Shown one piece after another: positions 33,690 through 43,603 of a stretch of 64,000 nucleotides of DNA (position 1 is its first letter; each line of letters opens with the position of its first letter). Both the position numbers and the translations under genes were made by a program. The notes beneath the pieces were generated by a model, which was not told the DNA's origin, ran no database searches, and worked only from the letters and a program-made list of their open reading frames with translations. Source of the stretch: Lachnospiraceae bacterium oral taxon 500 (GTDB lineage Bacteria > Bacillota > Clostridia > Lachnospirales > Vallitaleaceae); NCBI GenBank assembly GCA_002999035.1, contig CP027241.1, forward strand, positions 2,494,195-2,558,194, written 5' to 3'.

Positions 33690-34697
33690 ATGATTACCTT
33701 AAAAGAAATCGCTCAATTTGCCGGTGTCAGTACCTCCACGGTATCACGAGCATTAAACAACGATTTGCGCATCAGTTTTTCACAAAGACAACGGATTCAT
33801 CAAATTGCCGATGAGCATCATTACACTAAGCACATTGTGAAAGCTGTTCCGGCTTCTGCGCCATGCGGGTTTCCTCTCCGAAACATAGGCATGATCGTGC
33901 CTGAAATCAATTCCGGTTACTATTCCCGACTGGTTGATACCGCAGCGGCTTATTTTGCTAAATATTCCTACTCAATTTTACTTCGCCTCAGCTGCTTTGA
34001 TCTGCAAACACTTCTGCTTCATATAGTCGGCTTTTCTCATCTTGAAATCGATGGTCTCCTTATCGTCATTGATGATGCGGAAGCCATCACGGACGAGGTC
34101 TATCAGGCTATCGAAAAAACACGACTGCCCGTTATTCTTATTACGGCACAGTACCAACCGCATATGGACTATGATTCGATCTATGTGGATGAAAAACGCG
34201 GCATCCGTGAAGGTTTGGAACACTTACGCGATCGGGGCTATCGGCGAATCGGCTTTGTCGGTGAAAAAATGACACATGGACGTTTATCAGCCTTCCGCGA
34301 CATATTGCAGGAGCTATCTCTCCCCCTCTGCGAAGAACTGGTGCTTATCAACTCAAGCCGCGCGGAAGAATGCGGCTATGAAGGGATGAAAGCCTTATTG
34401 CGCGCAAACACCCACCCGGATGCCGTTTTTGCCGGCTATGATCAAATTGCCATCGGCGCTCTCAAGGCTATTGATGAAGCCGGCCTGCGCATCCCCGATG
34501 ACATAGCTGTTATCGGTTTTGACAATATTGTTCTTTCGGGCTATATCCACGGCGGACTTACTACGATTGATCCGGCTTTGGAAGATATGATCTCCATTGG
34601 CGTCCGCATATTGCTGAACCGAATCAACCGGGAACTGGAAACCGTTCCCCAACAAATTGCCTTAAAACCGGAATTGATTATTCGCCGGACAACATAA
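33690..34697 (+). CDS. LacI family transcriptional regulator
   Basis: A 335-residue repressor with the LacI helix-turn-helix at residues 1-50 (LKEIAQFAGVSTSTVSRALN), a hinge, and a periplasmic-binding-protein-like sensor domain (IGMIVPEINSGYYSRLVDTA through IPDDIAVIGFDNI near the C-terminus). The ATG at 33690 follows AGGGGGC; the frame opens at 33645 without a ribosome-binding site. It is divergent from the carbohydrate operon and is its likely regulator, with a sugar as effector. The gene ends in a perfect terminator. The sensor domain lacks obvious truncation. Confidence 0.93.
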   Translation: MITLKEIAQFAGVSTSTVSRALNNDLRISFSQRQRIHQIADEHHYTKHIVKAVPASAPCGFPLRNIGMIVPEINSGYYSRLVDTAAAYFAKYSYSILLRLSCFDLQTLLLHIVGFSHLEIDGLLIVIDDAEAITDEVYQAIEKTRLPVILITAQYQPHMDYDSIYVDEKRGIREGLEHLRDRGYRRIGFVGEKMTHGRLSAFRDILQELSLPLCEELVLINSSRAEECGYEGMKALLRANTHPDAVFAGYDQIAIGALKAIDEAGLRIPDDIAVIGFDNIVLSGYIHGGLTTIDPALEDMISIGVRILLNRINRELETVPQQIALKPELIIRRTT

Positions 34698-34739
34698 AAA
34701 ACTCCGGTCAAATGGGATCCCATTTGACCGGAGTTTTTT
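34696..34739 (+). terminator. Perfect bidirectional terminator after the LacI gene
   Basis: A 22-bp perfect inverted repeat centred on GGATCC, with an A-run on the left and a T-run on the right, so it can end plus- and minus-strand transcripts. It overlaps the last bases of the LacI stop codon. Confidence 0.92.
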
Positions 34740-34813
34740 ATATCTTTTCAGCTTAACTGTTTTTACCAATCCTCTGCCGCTTCGCGAAACTGCATTAGAA
34801 AGGCAAAACTTTT

Positions 34814-35482
34814 TTATTTATTCAGCGGCTTGTGGACAAACCACCAATCCTTTAAGGTCACTTCGCCCTTAGCGGCAGCGTCTTTTCTTTCCTGCATTTG
34901 CGCTTCCGTCTTGGCCGGCGGTACGATAACATCGCTTCCGATCCAAGTATTTTCCGGATAATTTTCCGGTGCGGCTACACCGTATTTATCGGCAGTCTGC
35001 AAAGCATTCAGCGCTCTGACGATCTCCAGTACATTTCTGCCTGCTTCCTGCGGATAGTACATCATCAAGCGCAGGATTCCCTTCGGGTCAACGATAAAGA
35101 CTGCCCGAACGGTATTGGTTCCCTTAGCGGAATGAATCATGCCCAATTTGTTGGAAACCAGACCCAGCTCATCGCCGATGACCGGGAACGGAATCGTAAT
35201 ATCCGAATTGTCATTGATCCATTCTACCCACTTCAAATGGGATACTACCTGATCCACTGACAGGCCAATCAGTTCTGTATTTAATTCCTTAAACTTATCC
35301 GCATATCTGGCAAAGCTTACAAACTCCGTCGTGCAGACCGGGGTAAAATCGCCGGGATGACTAAACAGCACGAACCATTTTCCGGCATACGCATCCGGCA
35401 GCTTCATAGCTCCTTTGGTTGTTTGTACTTCCATTTCCGGGAACCTTGCTCCCAATAAAGGCATTGCTACTACTTGTTCCAT
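34814..35482 (-). CDS. 1-Cys peroxiredoxin (Prx6 type)
   Basis: A 222-residue peroxiredoxin reducing H2O2, organic peroxides or peroxynitrite. The peroxidatic cysteine is Cys50 in [15 protein letters not shown], and the family Arg/Thr/Pro environment is present ([14 protein letters not shown]). Cys50 is the only cysteine in the protein from this start, so it belongs to the Prx6-like 1-Cys class that needs an external thiol or partner to reset. The C-terminal extension ([20 protein letters not shown], ending [10 protein letters not shown]) is typical of the archaeal/clostridial Prx6 forms. The ATG at 35482 follows AGGAGG; a longer frame to 35572 is not needed. It stands alone between the ribF operon and the LacI terminator. 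Confidence 0.95.
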   Translation of the reverse strand: MEQVVAMPLLGARFPEMEVQTTKGAMKLPDAYAGKWFVLFSHPGDFTPVCTTEFVSFARYADKFKELNTELIGLSVDQVVSHLKWVEWINDNSDITIPFPVIGDELGLVSNKLGMIHSAKGTNTVRAVFIVDPKGILRLMMYYPQEAGRNVLEIVRALNALQTADKYGVAAPENYPENTWIGSDVIVPPAKTEAQMQERKDAAAKGEVTLKDWWFVHKPLNK

Positions 35483-35591
35483 ATTATAAATCCTCCTGTA
35501 TTGTCGGCAATGAATAGTTACATTTGTCTTATCATACCCTGTCCGGCTGTTTTTATCAAGCAAAATTTGCAAATCTCGCCTGAATTCTTCG

Positions 35592-36509
35592 TTATAAAAT
35601 CAACATATTTTTTACCGCTGCCGCATCTCTCTGAATCTGAGCCTTTAACTCCTCGACCGAAGCAAAAGTCATTTCCGGCCGGAGATAGCGAAGCAGGCGA
35701 ATCTCAACGGGTTGACCGTAAATCGTGTCCGTAAAATCAAAAATATAAGTTTCCACCGAATACGGCTTACCGGGAACGCTGGGGCTAATGCCGACATTGC
35801 TGACGGCCCGATAGCATCTGCCCTGATAAATAACCTCAGCGGCATAAACGCCGTTCGGCGGCAGCAGTTTTTCCGCCGGCGGAATCACGTTAATCGTCGG
35901 AAAACCGATCGTCCGCCCCAGCTGCCGGCCGGTACTGACCCGCCCAAGCAAATGAAAGCGGCGTCCGGTCAAATCCTCAAACCGCTCCAAATCGCCCTGC
36001 ATCACCGCCGCCCGCAACCGGGTCGAACTGACATCCTCACCCTGCATTTGCAGCTTTTCCAAAATAGTAACCCGCACCGCCAAAGGCTCCAATTTTTCCA
36101 TTAGCAGGCCGGCATCACCCGCCGCTTTTTGGCCGAAACGATAATCGCTGCCGGCAATCACTGCCCTTGCGCCCAAACGGCGAAGCAGGATCTCCTCAAT
36201 AAACTCCGTCGGCGCCATATTCTTGTTTTTTTCAGTAAAAGGCAGCAAAATATAATTTTCTATCCCGGCGGCCGCAAAAATCGCTTCCTTTTCTTCCTCG
36301 GTATAAATCAGGCGAAAGTCTTTGCCCAGCAATAATTTGGCCGGATGCGGCAAAAAAGTCAAAACCGATGTCTGCAGCCCCTTAGCCGCCGCAATCTCCC
36401 GGGCTCTGGCAATCAAAAGCTGATGCCCCTTATGCACTCCGTCAAAATTACCCAAGATAACGGCCGTACCCGCTATTTGCCAATCTTCCGACAAATTTCT
36501 AACAATCAT
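35592..36509 (-). CDS. ribF: Bifunctional riboflavin kinase / FAD synthetase
   Basis: A 305-residue enzyme that phosphorylates riboflavin to FMN and adenylates FMN to FAD. The N-terminal nucleotidyltransferase domain has [14 protein letters not shown] and [20 protein letters not shown]. The C-terminal flavokinase domain has [20 protein letters not shown] and GFPTINV. It is the last gene of the rimP-nusA operon and overlaps the truB 3' end by 11 bases, the usual truB-ribF order. No rpsO follows; the next gene in this direction is the peroxiredoxin after about 110 bases. Confidence 0.96.
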   Translation of the reverse strand: MIVRNLSEDWQIAGTAVILGNFDGVHKGHQLLIARAREIAAAKGLQTSVLTFLPHPAKLLLGKDFRLIYTEEEKEAIFAAAGIENYILLPFTEKNKNMAPTEFIEEILLRRLGARAVIAGSDYRFGQKAAGDAGLLMEKLEPLAVRVTILEKLQMQGEDVSSTRLRAAVMQGDLERFEDLTGRRFHLLGRVSTGRQLGRTIGFPTINVIPPAEKLLPPNGVYAAEVIYQGRCYRAVSNVGISPSVPGKPYSVETYIFDFTDTIYGQPVEIRLLRYLRPEMTFASVEELKAQIQRDAAAVKNMLIL

Positions 36510-37437
36510 AATCTGCCTCGCCTGCCTGATAAAAAAACTTCAAAACCTTAAACTTCTCTTTTTCCTGTTTATAAATCCCCATCAATTCCCGCCGGTAATC
36601 GTAAAGATAAACCAGCTCGCCCGCCTTCAGCGCTGCCGGCACTTGATTTTCGCCTGCCGCCGATCTTTCTATGTGCGCAAATGGCACGGGATTACCGGCA
36701 TACAGCCATTTGCTGAAAGCCGCATCCACCTGAAAGCGGGGAAAGTCAAAGGCCTGATCTACGGGCAGCAAATACCGCTCCAATTCTCCGGCCTGCTGCA
36801 AACGCTCCACTTCTGCCAGTTTAAGCGCCGTATCCAGTAAAAACCGGCCGGACTGCAGCCGGGCAAGCCGGGTCATATGAGCCCCGCAGCCCAGTTTTTG
36901 ACCGATATCATGGCACAGCGTCCGAATATAAGTGCCTTTGGAGCAACACACGGTAAAGCGATAACTGTCGCCGCTCAGCGCCGCAAAATCCTCAATCCCG
37001 TGAATCGTCACCGGCCGCTGCGGCCGCTCCACTTCAATCCCGGCTCTGGCCAGCTCATACAGCTTTTTGCCGCCTTGTTTGACGGCCGAATACATCGGCG
37101 GCTGCTGCCAAATATTACCGACAAAGGAAAACACCGCCGCTTTAACCGCATCCGCAGCGGCAGTTACTTCCTTTTCCGCCGTTACCTGACCCCAGGCATC
37201 CTGCGTATCGGTCGAAATTCCCAGCCGCAGCTCGGTCAAATAAGTCTTTTCCTTTTCAGTCAGCAGCTCCGCCAGTTTCGTCGCCTGACCGATGCAAACC
37301 GGCAGCACTCCCTCGGCATTGGGGTCAAGCGTGCCGGTATGGCCGATCCGCCTGGTTTTTAAAATTCGGCGGAGTTTAGCCACCACATCATGCGAGGTTT
37401 GCCCCTGCTCCTTATATATATTTAAAATTCCGTTCAT
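36499..37437 (-). CDS. truB: tRNA pseudouridine-55 synthase
   Basis: A 312-residue enzyme making pseudouridine 55 in the T loop of tRNAs. The catalytic Asp38 lies in IGHTGTLDPNAEGVLPVC, and the N-terminus GILNIYKEQGQTSHDVVAKL and the KQGGKKLYELARAG motif are diagnostic. The C-terminal part carries a PUA-like domain. It overlaps nrnA by four bases at its start and ribF by 11 at its end. Length is slightly above the E. coli protein and normal for Clostridia. Confidence 0.96.
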   Translation of the reverse strand: MNGILNIYKEQGQTSHDVVAKLRRILKTRRIGHTGTLDPNAEGVLPVCIGQATKLAELLTEKEKTYLTELRLGISTDTQDAWGQVTAEKEVTAAADAVKAAVFSFVGNIWQQPPMYSAVKQGGKKLYELARAGIEVERPQRPVTIHGIEDFAALSGDSYRFTVCCSKGTYIRTLCHDIGQKLGCGAHMTRLARLQSGRFLLDTALKLAEVERLQQAGELERYLLPVDQAFDFPRFQVDAAFSKWLYAGNPVPFAHIERSAAGENQVPAALKAGELVYLYDYRRELMGIYKQEKEKFKVLKFFYQAGEADYDC

Positions 37438-38390
37438 AAGCGCTGGCTGATTTCCTTTTCCACCGCAGCCAGCAGCTCCGGCAGCGGCAGTTCGGAACTG
37501 GCTCCAGCCGCCTTTTTATGCCCGCCGCCGCCAAATACCTTAGCAATCTCACACACGTCAAGCTCGCCCTGGCTGCGAAAACTTAATTTATAGACTCCGG
37601 GCTGAAACTCCGCCAGAAAAACCGCCGCTTCCGTTTCTTCCAGCTGTGCCAGCAAATGAACAATGTCTTCGGTATCTTCCTTGTCCAGCTGATTTTCCGC
37701 CAGCTCCTGATTGGTTAAAAAGGCCGCCGCTATCTTCTGCTCGCCCAACAGACGGAAGTTTTGCAGCGCCGCTTTCTTGGCCAGCAGCTTATGGATCGTC
37801 TGCCGATGAAACAAACGTTTCATCATATAGCCAAAGTCAATCTCTTCCTCCATCAACCGGCCGGCGGCACTCATCGTTGACGGCTGTGTATTGGAATGCA
37901 TAAAGCCGCCGGTATCAAAAATGATGCCGGTATATAAATCTTCAGCCGCTGCCTTGGTGAAAGGCGTACCGCTTTGAACAAATAAATCATAAATCATTTC
38001 CGAAGTCGAACTGGCCTCAGTCTTAATCCAGCAGCGCTCCGGCACCGTAATCAACTCTTTCGGCAGCTCATGATGATCAATGTTAATCACCACTTTTGCC
38101 TGTTCATAGCTGGCCGCAAACGGCGCAAACCGCCCCGGATCATTGCAGTCCACCACCAGCAGCACTTCAACTTGATCCGGATTTTGAGTCAGGATTTCGG
38201 AAAAACCCTTTAAAAAAGAATAGGTATCCGGCGGCGTCTCCAGCATGACCTTGGCCGCCACTCCGTGCACCGCCAAAAGTTCCTGCAATCCCAAAGCCGC
38301 TCCGATACAGTCGCCGTCCGGGTGAACATGGCCGGTAATATAAACCGCCGAATAATCGCCGATCCAGCTTTTTATTTGCTCAATTGTCAT
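37434..38390 (-). CDS. nrnA: Oligoribonuclease / pAp phosphatase NrnA (DHH family)
   Basis: A 318-residue DHH/DHHA1 phosphoesterase that degrades short RNA fragments and 3'-phosphoadenosine-5'-phosphate in bacteria lacking Orn. The metal motifs are visible: GHVHPDGDCIGAALGLQ near residue 20, VVDCNDPGRF, and the DHH triad in NIDHHELPK. The DHHA1 domain ends with FGGGGHKKAAGASSELP. It sits between rbfA and truB, its standard place in the Bacillota operon, and overlaps the truB start by four bases. Confidence 0.95.
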   Translation of the reverse strand: MTIEQIKSWIGDYSAVYITGHVHPDGDCIGAALGLQELLAVHGVAAKVMLETPPDTYSFLKGFSEILTQNPDQVEVLLVVDCNDPGRFAPFAASYEQAKVVINIDHHELPKELITVPERCWIKTEASSTSEMIYDLFVQSGTPFTKAAAEDLYTGIIFDTGGFMHSNTQPSTMSAAGRLMEEEIDFGYMMKRLFHRQTIHKLLAKKAALQNFRLLGEQKIAAAFLTNQELAENQLDKEDTEDIVHLLAQLEETEAAVFLAEFQPGVYKLSFRSQGELDVCEIAKVFGGGGHKKAAGASSELPLPELLAAVEKEISQRL

Positions 38391-38460
38391 TTTTTATCCT
38401 CTGCCTTTCTCGAAAAATGCCTCAGCATCAGCCTTTGACCGGCTTTTTGCTGCCGCTTTT

Positions 38461-38841
38461 TTATTCTTCGCCTGTGCTATGAAGCTCATCCTCTAAGCGG
38501 ACGTCCCGGATCAGCCTTGACATTTCCACGCCTCGTTCAATCGAAGTATCCAGCATAAAATGAAGATTCGGCGTATTCCGCAAGTTTAAGCGGTGCGCCA
38601 GTTCCCGGCGGATAAACCCGGCCGAGCTTTTTAAGCCTTCCATGGTCTGGGCTCTCTTTTCTTCATCACCCAGCACACTGATATAAACCTTGCATTCCTT
38701 CAAATCGCCGGTCGTATCGACCGCTACCACGCTGACCAGCGAATCGATCCGCGGATCTTTGACTTCCCTTTGGATGATCGCCGACAACTCCATTTTGACT
38801 TCTTCATTGACTCTTGTCATTCGATGACTGTTCTTTCGCAT
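38461..38841 (-). CDS. rbfA: Ribosome-binding factor A
   Basis: A 126-residue small KH-like protein that helps the 30S subunit mature 16S rRNA. The start RMTRVNEEVKMELSAIIQRE with VKDPRIDSLVSVVAVD and LHFMLDTSIERGVEMSRLI are typical. It lies between infB (191-base gap) and nrnA (70-base gap). The gap towards infB is GC-rich with no recognised gene. Length is normal. Confidence 0.94.
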   Translation of the reverse strand: MRKNSHRMTRVNEEVKMELSAIIQREVKDPRIDSLVSVVAVDTTGDLKECKVYISVLGDEEKRAQTMEGLKSSAGFIRRELAHRLNLRNTPNLHFMLDTSIERGVEMSRLIRDVRLEDELHSTGEE

Positions 38842-39032
38842 ACTTTATCCTTTCCCTGACTTTTCCGGCCGCGCATTGCTTTTATTCCCGATTTTCTCCG
38901 CCGGCAAGCCGCCGCTCCGCTTTCCCTTGCCTAAGTTCACGCTTCGCACGGGCGCACCGGTCGCTTCGGCTTTCTTATTTTTCTTCCGCTGCACAACAAA
39001 TGCGCGCCGCCAGTCTCCGCTGTCAGATCCGG

Positions 39033-41249
39033 CTACCGCTCGATCTCTTTCATAATATATGCTTCCGCAATATCACCGACTTTGATATCGTTAAACTTCT
39101 CCAGCATGATACCGCAGTCAAAGCCGGTCTGCACTTCCTTGGCATCGTCCTTAAAGCGTTTGAGCGAAGCCAAACCGCCGTCATAAATGACCACATTATC
39201 CCGGAGCAGCCGAACCTTAGCCGAGCGTTGAATCTTGCCGTCGGTAACATGGGCGCCGCCGATGACACCCAGCCCGGAAACCTTGTAAATTTCCCGGATT
39301 TCGCAGTGTCCCAAAATCTCCTCTTTAAAGACCGGATCCAGCATGCCCTTCATGGCCAGTTCAATATCTTCGATCGCATTGTAAATAACCCGGTACAGGC
39401 GGATATCAATTCCCTCCTGCTCGGCCGTTGCCAAAGCACTGTTTTCCGGCCGAACGTTAAAACCGATAATAATCGCATTGGAAGCCGAAGCCAGCATGAC
39501 ATCCGATTCATTGATCGCGCCGACACCGCCGTGAATAATGCGAATCAACACTTCTTCATTGGACAGCTTTTCCAAACTCTGCCGCACCGCTTCCACCGAG
39601 CCCTGCACATCGGCTTTGACAATCAGCTTCAGTTCCTTCATTTCGCCTTCCTGAATCTGCTGGAACAAATCATCCAAGGTCACTTTCTGCGGCGTAGCCT
39701 GAATCATTTTTTCCCGCAAGTTCTTTTTAACCTTTTCCGAAATATAGCGGGCATCTTTTTCGTTTTTAGCCACATAAAAGCCTTCGCCGGCCAGCGGCAC
39801 TTCATTTAAGCCCAAAATCTCTACCGGCGTGGACGGCCCGGCTTTTTTAATCGGCTTGCCCTTATCGTCCATCATTGCCCGTACCCGGCCATGCGCCGCA
39901 CCGATAACCACACTGTCGCCGACCTTTAAGGTACCTCTTTGCACCAGCATGGTTGCTACCGCACCACGGCCCTTATCCAGTCTGGCTTCTATCACTACGC
40001 CTCTGGCCGCAGCGTTGGGATTGGCTTTCAGCTCCGCCATCTCCGCAACCAGCACAATCATATCCAGCAGTTCGTCCAGTCCCTGCTTGGTCGCCGCCGA
40101 AACCGGCACCATAATCGTACTGCCGCCCCAATCTTCCGCAATCAGGCCGTGTTCAGTTAATTCCTGCTTCACCCGGTCTAAGTTGGCGCTGGGCTTATCA
40201 ATTTTGTTAATTGCGACAATGATTTGCACACCGGCCGCTTTGGCATGGTTAATCGCCTCAATCGTCTGCGGCATAACACCGTCATCGGCTGCCACCACCA
40301 ATATGGCAATATCAGTCGCCATAGCCCCCCGCAGCCGCATAGCGGTAAAGGCTTCATGCCCCGGGGTGTCTAAGAAAGTAACTTTTTCGCCGTGCACATC
40401 AATCGAATACGCACCGATATGCTGGGTAATGCCGCCCTGCTCGGTTGCCGTCACATTGGTTTTTTTAATCGCATCCAGCAGCGAAGTTTTGCCATGGTCA
40501 ACATGACCCATAACCACAACTACCGGCGGCCGTTTGACCAGATTTCCTTCCTGATCGGCTTCTTCCGCAAAAAAGCTGTCCACAATATCCACTTCCGCTT
40601 CCTGCTCCACCAGACAGTCATAGCCCAGTGCCAGTTCTTCGGCCAATTTAAAATCCATTTCCTGATTAGCTGTCATCATCTTACCCTGCCGCATCAATTT
40701 CTGCACAATCTCCGAAACCGGCTTATCCAGTGCCTTAGCAAAGTCCTTAACTGTGATCGTTGCCGGCAGCCGGATTACCTTATCCTCCTCCGGTTCCGGT
40801 TTTGACGGCTTAGGCATTTGATTTTCGAATGGCTCCTGCTTTTTATTCCATTTCTTTTTATCGTTCTTTTTAGAATGAAACTTTTCAGCGCCGGCGGCCG
40901 GTTGTTCACTGTCTAAGCTGTCATCGTCATCGTCATAGTCATAGCCGGACACCCTTTCGCCCTTGCCGGGCTTGCCCTTTTTCAGCTTTTTGCTTTCCTC
41001 GGGATCAATATCTTCTTCTTTTTTAGCCGGTTTTCCCTCTTTTTTGTCTTTGCGGACATTCTCAGCCGCTGCATTTTGTTTCGCATATTCCAGCTGCAGG
41101 TAATATTCCTGCACCTGATCAACCTGCTCATCGGTCAGCGTACTGGCATGACTTTTGGCGTCAATCCCCAGCTCTTTGACAATTCTGAGCAATTCCTTAT
41201 TATCCAAATCCATATCTTTTGCCAGATTATATAATCTAATTTTTGACAT
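39033..41249 (-). CDS. infB: Translation initiation factor IF-2
   Basis: A 738-residue GTPase that brings fMet-tRNA to the 30S subunit. The N-terminal IF2-N domain ([20 protein letters not shown]) is followed by a Lys/Glu-rich linker (about 60-160) and the second IF2-N module. The G domain has [14 protein letters not shown] near residue 248, DTPGHEAF, and [13 protein letters not shown]. The C-terminal domains II-IV end with [20 protein letters not shown]. The gene starts one base from the stop of the ylxQ gene, suggesting coupling. The linker is shorter than in E. coli IF2 but normal for Clostridia. Confidence 0.97.
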   Translation of the reverse strand: MSKIRLYNLAKDMDLDNKELLRIVKELGIDAKSHASTLTDEQVDQVQEYYLQLEYAKQNAAAENVRKDKKEGKPAKKEEDIDPEESKKLKKGKPGKGERVSGYDYDDDDDSLDSEQPAAGAEKFHSKKNDKKKWNKKQEPFENQMPKPSKPEPEEDKVIRLPATITVKDFAKALDKPVSEIVQKLMRQGKMMTANQEMDFKLAEELALGYDCLVEQEAEVDIVDSFFAEEADQEGNLVKRPPVVVVMGHVDHGKTSLLDAIKKTNVTATEQGGITQHIGAYSIDVHGEKVTFLDTPGHEAFTAMRLRGAMATDIAILVVAADDGVMPQTIEAINHAKAAGVQIIVAINKIDKPSANLDRVKQELTEHGLIAEDWGGSTIMVPVSAATKQGLDELLDMIVLVAEMAELKANPNAAARGVVIEARLDKGRGAVATMLVQRGTLKVGDSVVIGAAHGRVRAMMDDKGKPIKKAGPSTPVEILGLNEVPLAGEGFYVAKNEKDARYISEKVKKNLREKMIQATPQKVTLDDLFQQIQEGEMKELKLIVKADVQGSVEAVRQSLEKLSNEEVLIRIIHGGVGAINESDVMLASASNAIIIGFNVRPENSALATAEQEGIDIRLYRVIYNAIEDIELAMKGMLDPVFKEEILGHCEIREIYKVSGLGVIGGAHVTDGKIQRSAKVRLLRDNVVIYDGGLASLKRFKDDAKEVQTGFDCGIMLEKFNDIKVGDIAEAYIMKEIER

Positions 41250-41555
41250 CTATCCGATTTCCTCCATTTTTTTCCGAATCGACTCCGCAAAGCCTTGATC
41301 AATCACTGCCGCGCTTGTTCTGTTTCCCTTGCCGATGGCCTGTCCTAATTCCTGCCGGCTGCCGGCTTCAATCACCGGAATGCCCCGGTATCCGGCCTTA
41401 TCGCCAAACTTTTTTTTGGTACCGGCCGAAGCGTCTGCCGCTAAAAGCACTAAAAATGCTTTCCCGGCTTTGATTGCCTCCATCGTGGCATACTCACCGC
41501 TGACTAAGGCTCCGGCCTTTTGGCACAGAGAAACTAAGCCCCATTTTTTATCCAA
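41250..41555 (-). CDS. ylxQ: L7Ae-family ribosomal protein (YlxQ)
   Basis: A 101-residue L7Ae/L30e/Gadd45-fold protein, the small RNA-binding protein found between ylxR and infB in Bacillota. The start LVSLCQKAGALVSGEYATME and LVLLAADASAGTKKKFGDKA match the kink-turn-binding fold. Its precise role is unknown. It overlaps ylxR by eight bases and ends one base before infB. Confidence 0.92.
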   Translation of the reverse strand: MDKKWGLVSLCQKAGALVSGEYATMEAIKAGKAFLVLLAADASAGTKKKFGDKAGYRGIPVIEAGSRQELGQAIGKGNRTSAAVIDQGFAESIRKKMEEIG

Positions 41556-41814
41556 GTTTTGTCAACGCCTCCTTCAGCTCTGCGTAAACCTCCGCTGAAA
41601 TATCACAGTCCAGGGAACGAGCCAGCGCTTTCGTTTTTTCCGCTTTTTCAAAGCATTCCTGTTTTCGGCAAATATAGGCTCCCCGGCCGTTTTGCCTGCC
41701 GCCCTCATCAATCATGATTCCGCCTTCCGGTGTCCTGACAATGCGCAGCAGTTCTTTTTTGGCAAACATTTCCTGGCAAGCCACACATTTGCGCAGAGGT
41801 ATCTTTTTCGCCAT
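41548..41814 (-). CDS. ylxR: YlxR family RNA-binding protein (RnpM)
   Basis: An 88-residue protein of the YlxR/DUF448 family. The signature RKCVACQEMFAKKELLRIVR and the GRQNGRGAYICRKQECFEKA motif, with two Cys pairs, are clear. In B. subtilis the protein binds RNase P and has been named RnpM. The ATG at 41814 follows AGGAGG; the longer frame to 41856 has no such site. It sits between nusA and ylxQ as expected. Confidence 0.94.
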   Translation of the reverse strand: MAKKIPLRKCVACQEMFAKKELLRIVRTPEGGIMIDEGGRQNGRGAYICRKQECFEKAEKTKALARSLDCDISAEVYAELKEALTKLG

Positions 41815-41905
41815 GTTCTTTCCTCCTGTGCTCTCTTTCCCGCCGGCCGCCTGCATGAAGTTTTCACCCCGTACCGGCCCTTGTCCTTTTCCGATACTAT
41901 CTGCG

Positions 41906-43006
41906 TTAATCTTTCAGCGTCCGGTTTTCTTCGTAAATTGTCGGTTCCTCTTCCGCAGTAATAAAATTCAGTTCCTTATCCTGCGACTCCGATTTGATAT
42001 CGATCCGATAACCGGTCAGTTTGGCCGCCAGCCGGACATTTTGACCGACCTTGCCGATGGCCAGCGACAGCTGATAATCGGGCACTACCACCTTGGCTGA
42101 TTTTTCCTCTTTACTGACCGCAACTTTAACCACCTTGGACGGACTGAGCGAAGCGGCAATGAACTCAACCGGATCCTCGCTCCAGGGAATAATATCTATT
42201 TTTTCGCCGTTTAATTCTTCCACTATACCATTGACCCGAATCCCATTATGGCCGACACAGGCTCCAATCGGGTCAATTTCCGGGCTTTTGGCGTATACCG
42301 CAATCTTGGTGCGGGAACCGGCTTCCCGAGAAATGGATTTAATCTCGACCTGACCGTTGTAAATCTCCGGCACTTCTCTTTCAAACAAGCGCTTAACCAG
42401 CTCCGGATGCGAGCGGGAAACCATGACCCGCGGGCTTTTTGTGCCTTGCTTAACTTCCAGCACATAAACCTTGATGCTCTGGTTCGGGGTATAAACTTCG
42501 CCCGGCACCTGCTCATTTTCCGCCAAAATGGCTTCAACCTTGTCATACTCGACGATGACCATGCCTTTGACCACCCGCTGCACCGTACCGGTTACCAATT
42601 CGTTTTGCTTTTCCTGATAATCATTATACAAAATATTTTTTTCGGCTTCCCGAATTTTTTGAATGACCAGCTGCTTGGCTTTCTGCGCGGCAATCCGGCC
42701 GAAGTCTTTCGGCGTCACCTCAATCTGTACCTTATCGCCGGGATTGACATTGACATTATACTTCATCGCATCGGCCAGCGAGATTTGCAGTTCAGGGTCT
42801 TCCACCTTGTCCACCACTTCTTTTTCAGCCAGCACCTTCAGATCACCTTTTTCCCGGTCAAAGTTAACCGTAATGTTCTGCGCCGAGCCGAAGTTTTTTT
42901 TGCAGGCCGTCAGCAAGGAATTCTCCAGGGCCTCGATGATTACATCTTTCTTAATATTCTTTTCTCTTTCAATTTGATTTAGTGCGTCAATAAATTCTGC
43001 GTTCAA
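41906..43006 (-). CDS. nusA: Transcription termination/antitermination protein NusA
   Basis: A 366-residue RNA polymerase-binding factor that modulates pausing, termination and antitermination. The N-terminal domain starts NAEFIDALNQIEREKNIKKD, followed by an S1 domain (about 130-200: VTGTVQRVVKGMVIVEYD) and two KH domains (AVYAKSPEIDPIGACVGHNG; PDYQLSLAIGKVGQNVRLAA). The start is a TTG at 43006: AGGAGG lies six bases upstream and the protein then begins as the family does; the frame opens at 43054. No extra C-terminal acidic repeats are present, as usual in Bacillota. It follows rimP by about 50 bases. Confidence 0.96.
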   Translation of the reverse strand: MNAEFIDALNQIEREKNIKKDVIIEALENSLLTACKKNFGSAQNITVNFDREKGDLKVLAEKEVVDKVEDPELQISLADAMKYNVNVNPGDKVQIEVTPKDFGRIAAQKAKQLVIQKIREAEKNILYNDYQEKQNELVTGTVQRVVKGMVIVEYDKVEAILAENEQVPGEVYTPNQSIKVYVLEVKQGTKSPRVMVSRSHPELVKRLFEREVPEIYNGQVEIKSISREAGSRTKIAVYAKSPEIDPIGACVGHNGIRVNGIVEELNGEKIDIIPWSEDPVEFIAASLSPSKVVKVAVSKEEKSAKVVVPDYQLSLAIGKVGQNVRLAAKLTGYRIDIKSESQDKELNFITAEEEPTIYEENRTLKD

Positions 43007-43057
43007 TTTTATCCTCCTGCATTCGTTTTTTATATATAAAATCCTTAAATACAATCT

Positions 43058-43516
43058 TTAAATGAAAACTGTTAACCGAACCTGAGCAATCTGACTGCGA
43101 TCAAAGACCATTTCCCGACCGTCGCAGTCAATCGTAACCGTATCGGCCGTGTAGCCGGTCAATTCGCCGGTAAATTCCTTTTTCTTCTCCAGCGCCTTAT
43201 ACAGCTTGACATCCACGGAGTAGCCCATATAGCGTTTAAAATCCTTTTCCTTCTTTAAAACCCTGTCCAAGCCCGGCGAGCTGACTTCCAAAATATAAGC
43301 TTCTTCAATCGGGTCGGCTTTGTCCAGTTCTTCCTCCAACTCCCGGCTGATGACCTCGCAGTCATTAATCGTAATGCCGCCCTCTTTGTCGGCGTAGACC
43401 CGAAGGTACCACTGGCCGTTTTCTTTGAGATATTCCACATCCACCAATTCATACCGATGCTTTTGCATAATCGGCTCCAGCATTTTCTCCGTCAATTCAA
43501 CAATATCTTTTTTCAC
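43058..43516 (-). CDS. rimP: Ribosome maturation factor RimP
   Basis: A 152-residue protein needed for late 30S assembly. The pattern YELVDVEYLKENGQWYLRVY with INDCEVISRELEEELD and SSPGLDRVLKKEKDFKRYMG is typical. I take the GTG at 43516 as the start because AAGGAGG lies six bases upstream and the protein then begins like other RimP; the ATG at 43594 would place the leader terminator inside the coding sequence. It is the first gene of the translation/transcription operon, with a promoter at 43604-43632 and a hairpin terminator in between. Confidence 0.94.
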   Translation of the reverse strand: MKKDIVELTEKMLEPIMQKHRYELVDVEYLKENGQWYLRVYADKEGGITINDCEVISRELEEELDKADPIEEAYILEVSSPGLDRVLKKEKDFKRYMGYSVDVKLYKALEKKKEFTGELTGYTADTVTIDCDGREMVFDRSQIAQVRLTVFI

Positions 43517-43554
43517 CTTTTCCTCCTTGCGCCCGGGAAACCCCCATACACACA

Positions 43555-43580
43555 AAAGAGTGAGCCGCTGCTCACTCTTT
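43555..43580 (-). terminator. Leader terminator ahead of rimP-nusA
   Basis: AAAGAGTGAGC and GCTCACTCTTT form an 11-bp perfect stem with a 4-base loop, followed on the minus strand by TTTTGTGTGT. It lies between the promoter (43604-43632) and the GTG start (43516), so it may attenuate the operon, possibly under NusA feedback. Confidence 0.65.
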
Positions 43581-43603
43581 GTCCGTTCCTTCATTCTTTA
43601 CCC

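Noticed and set aside
38814-39809. 331-codon plus-strand frame antisense to infB
   Set aside because: It overlaps the conserved infB coding region, resembles no known family, and lies opposite a gene with clear domains.
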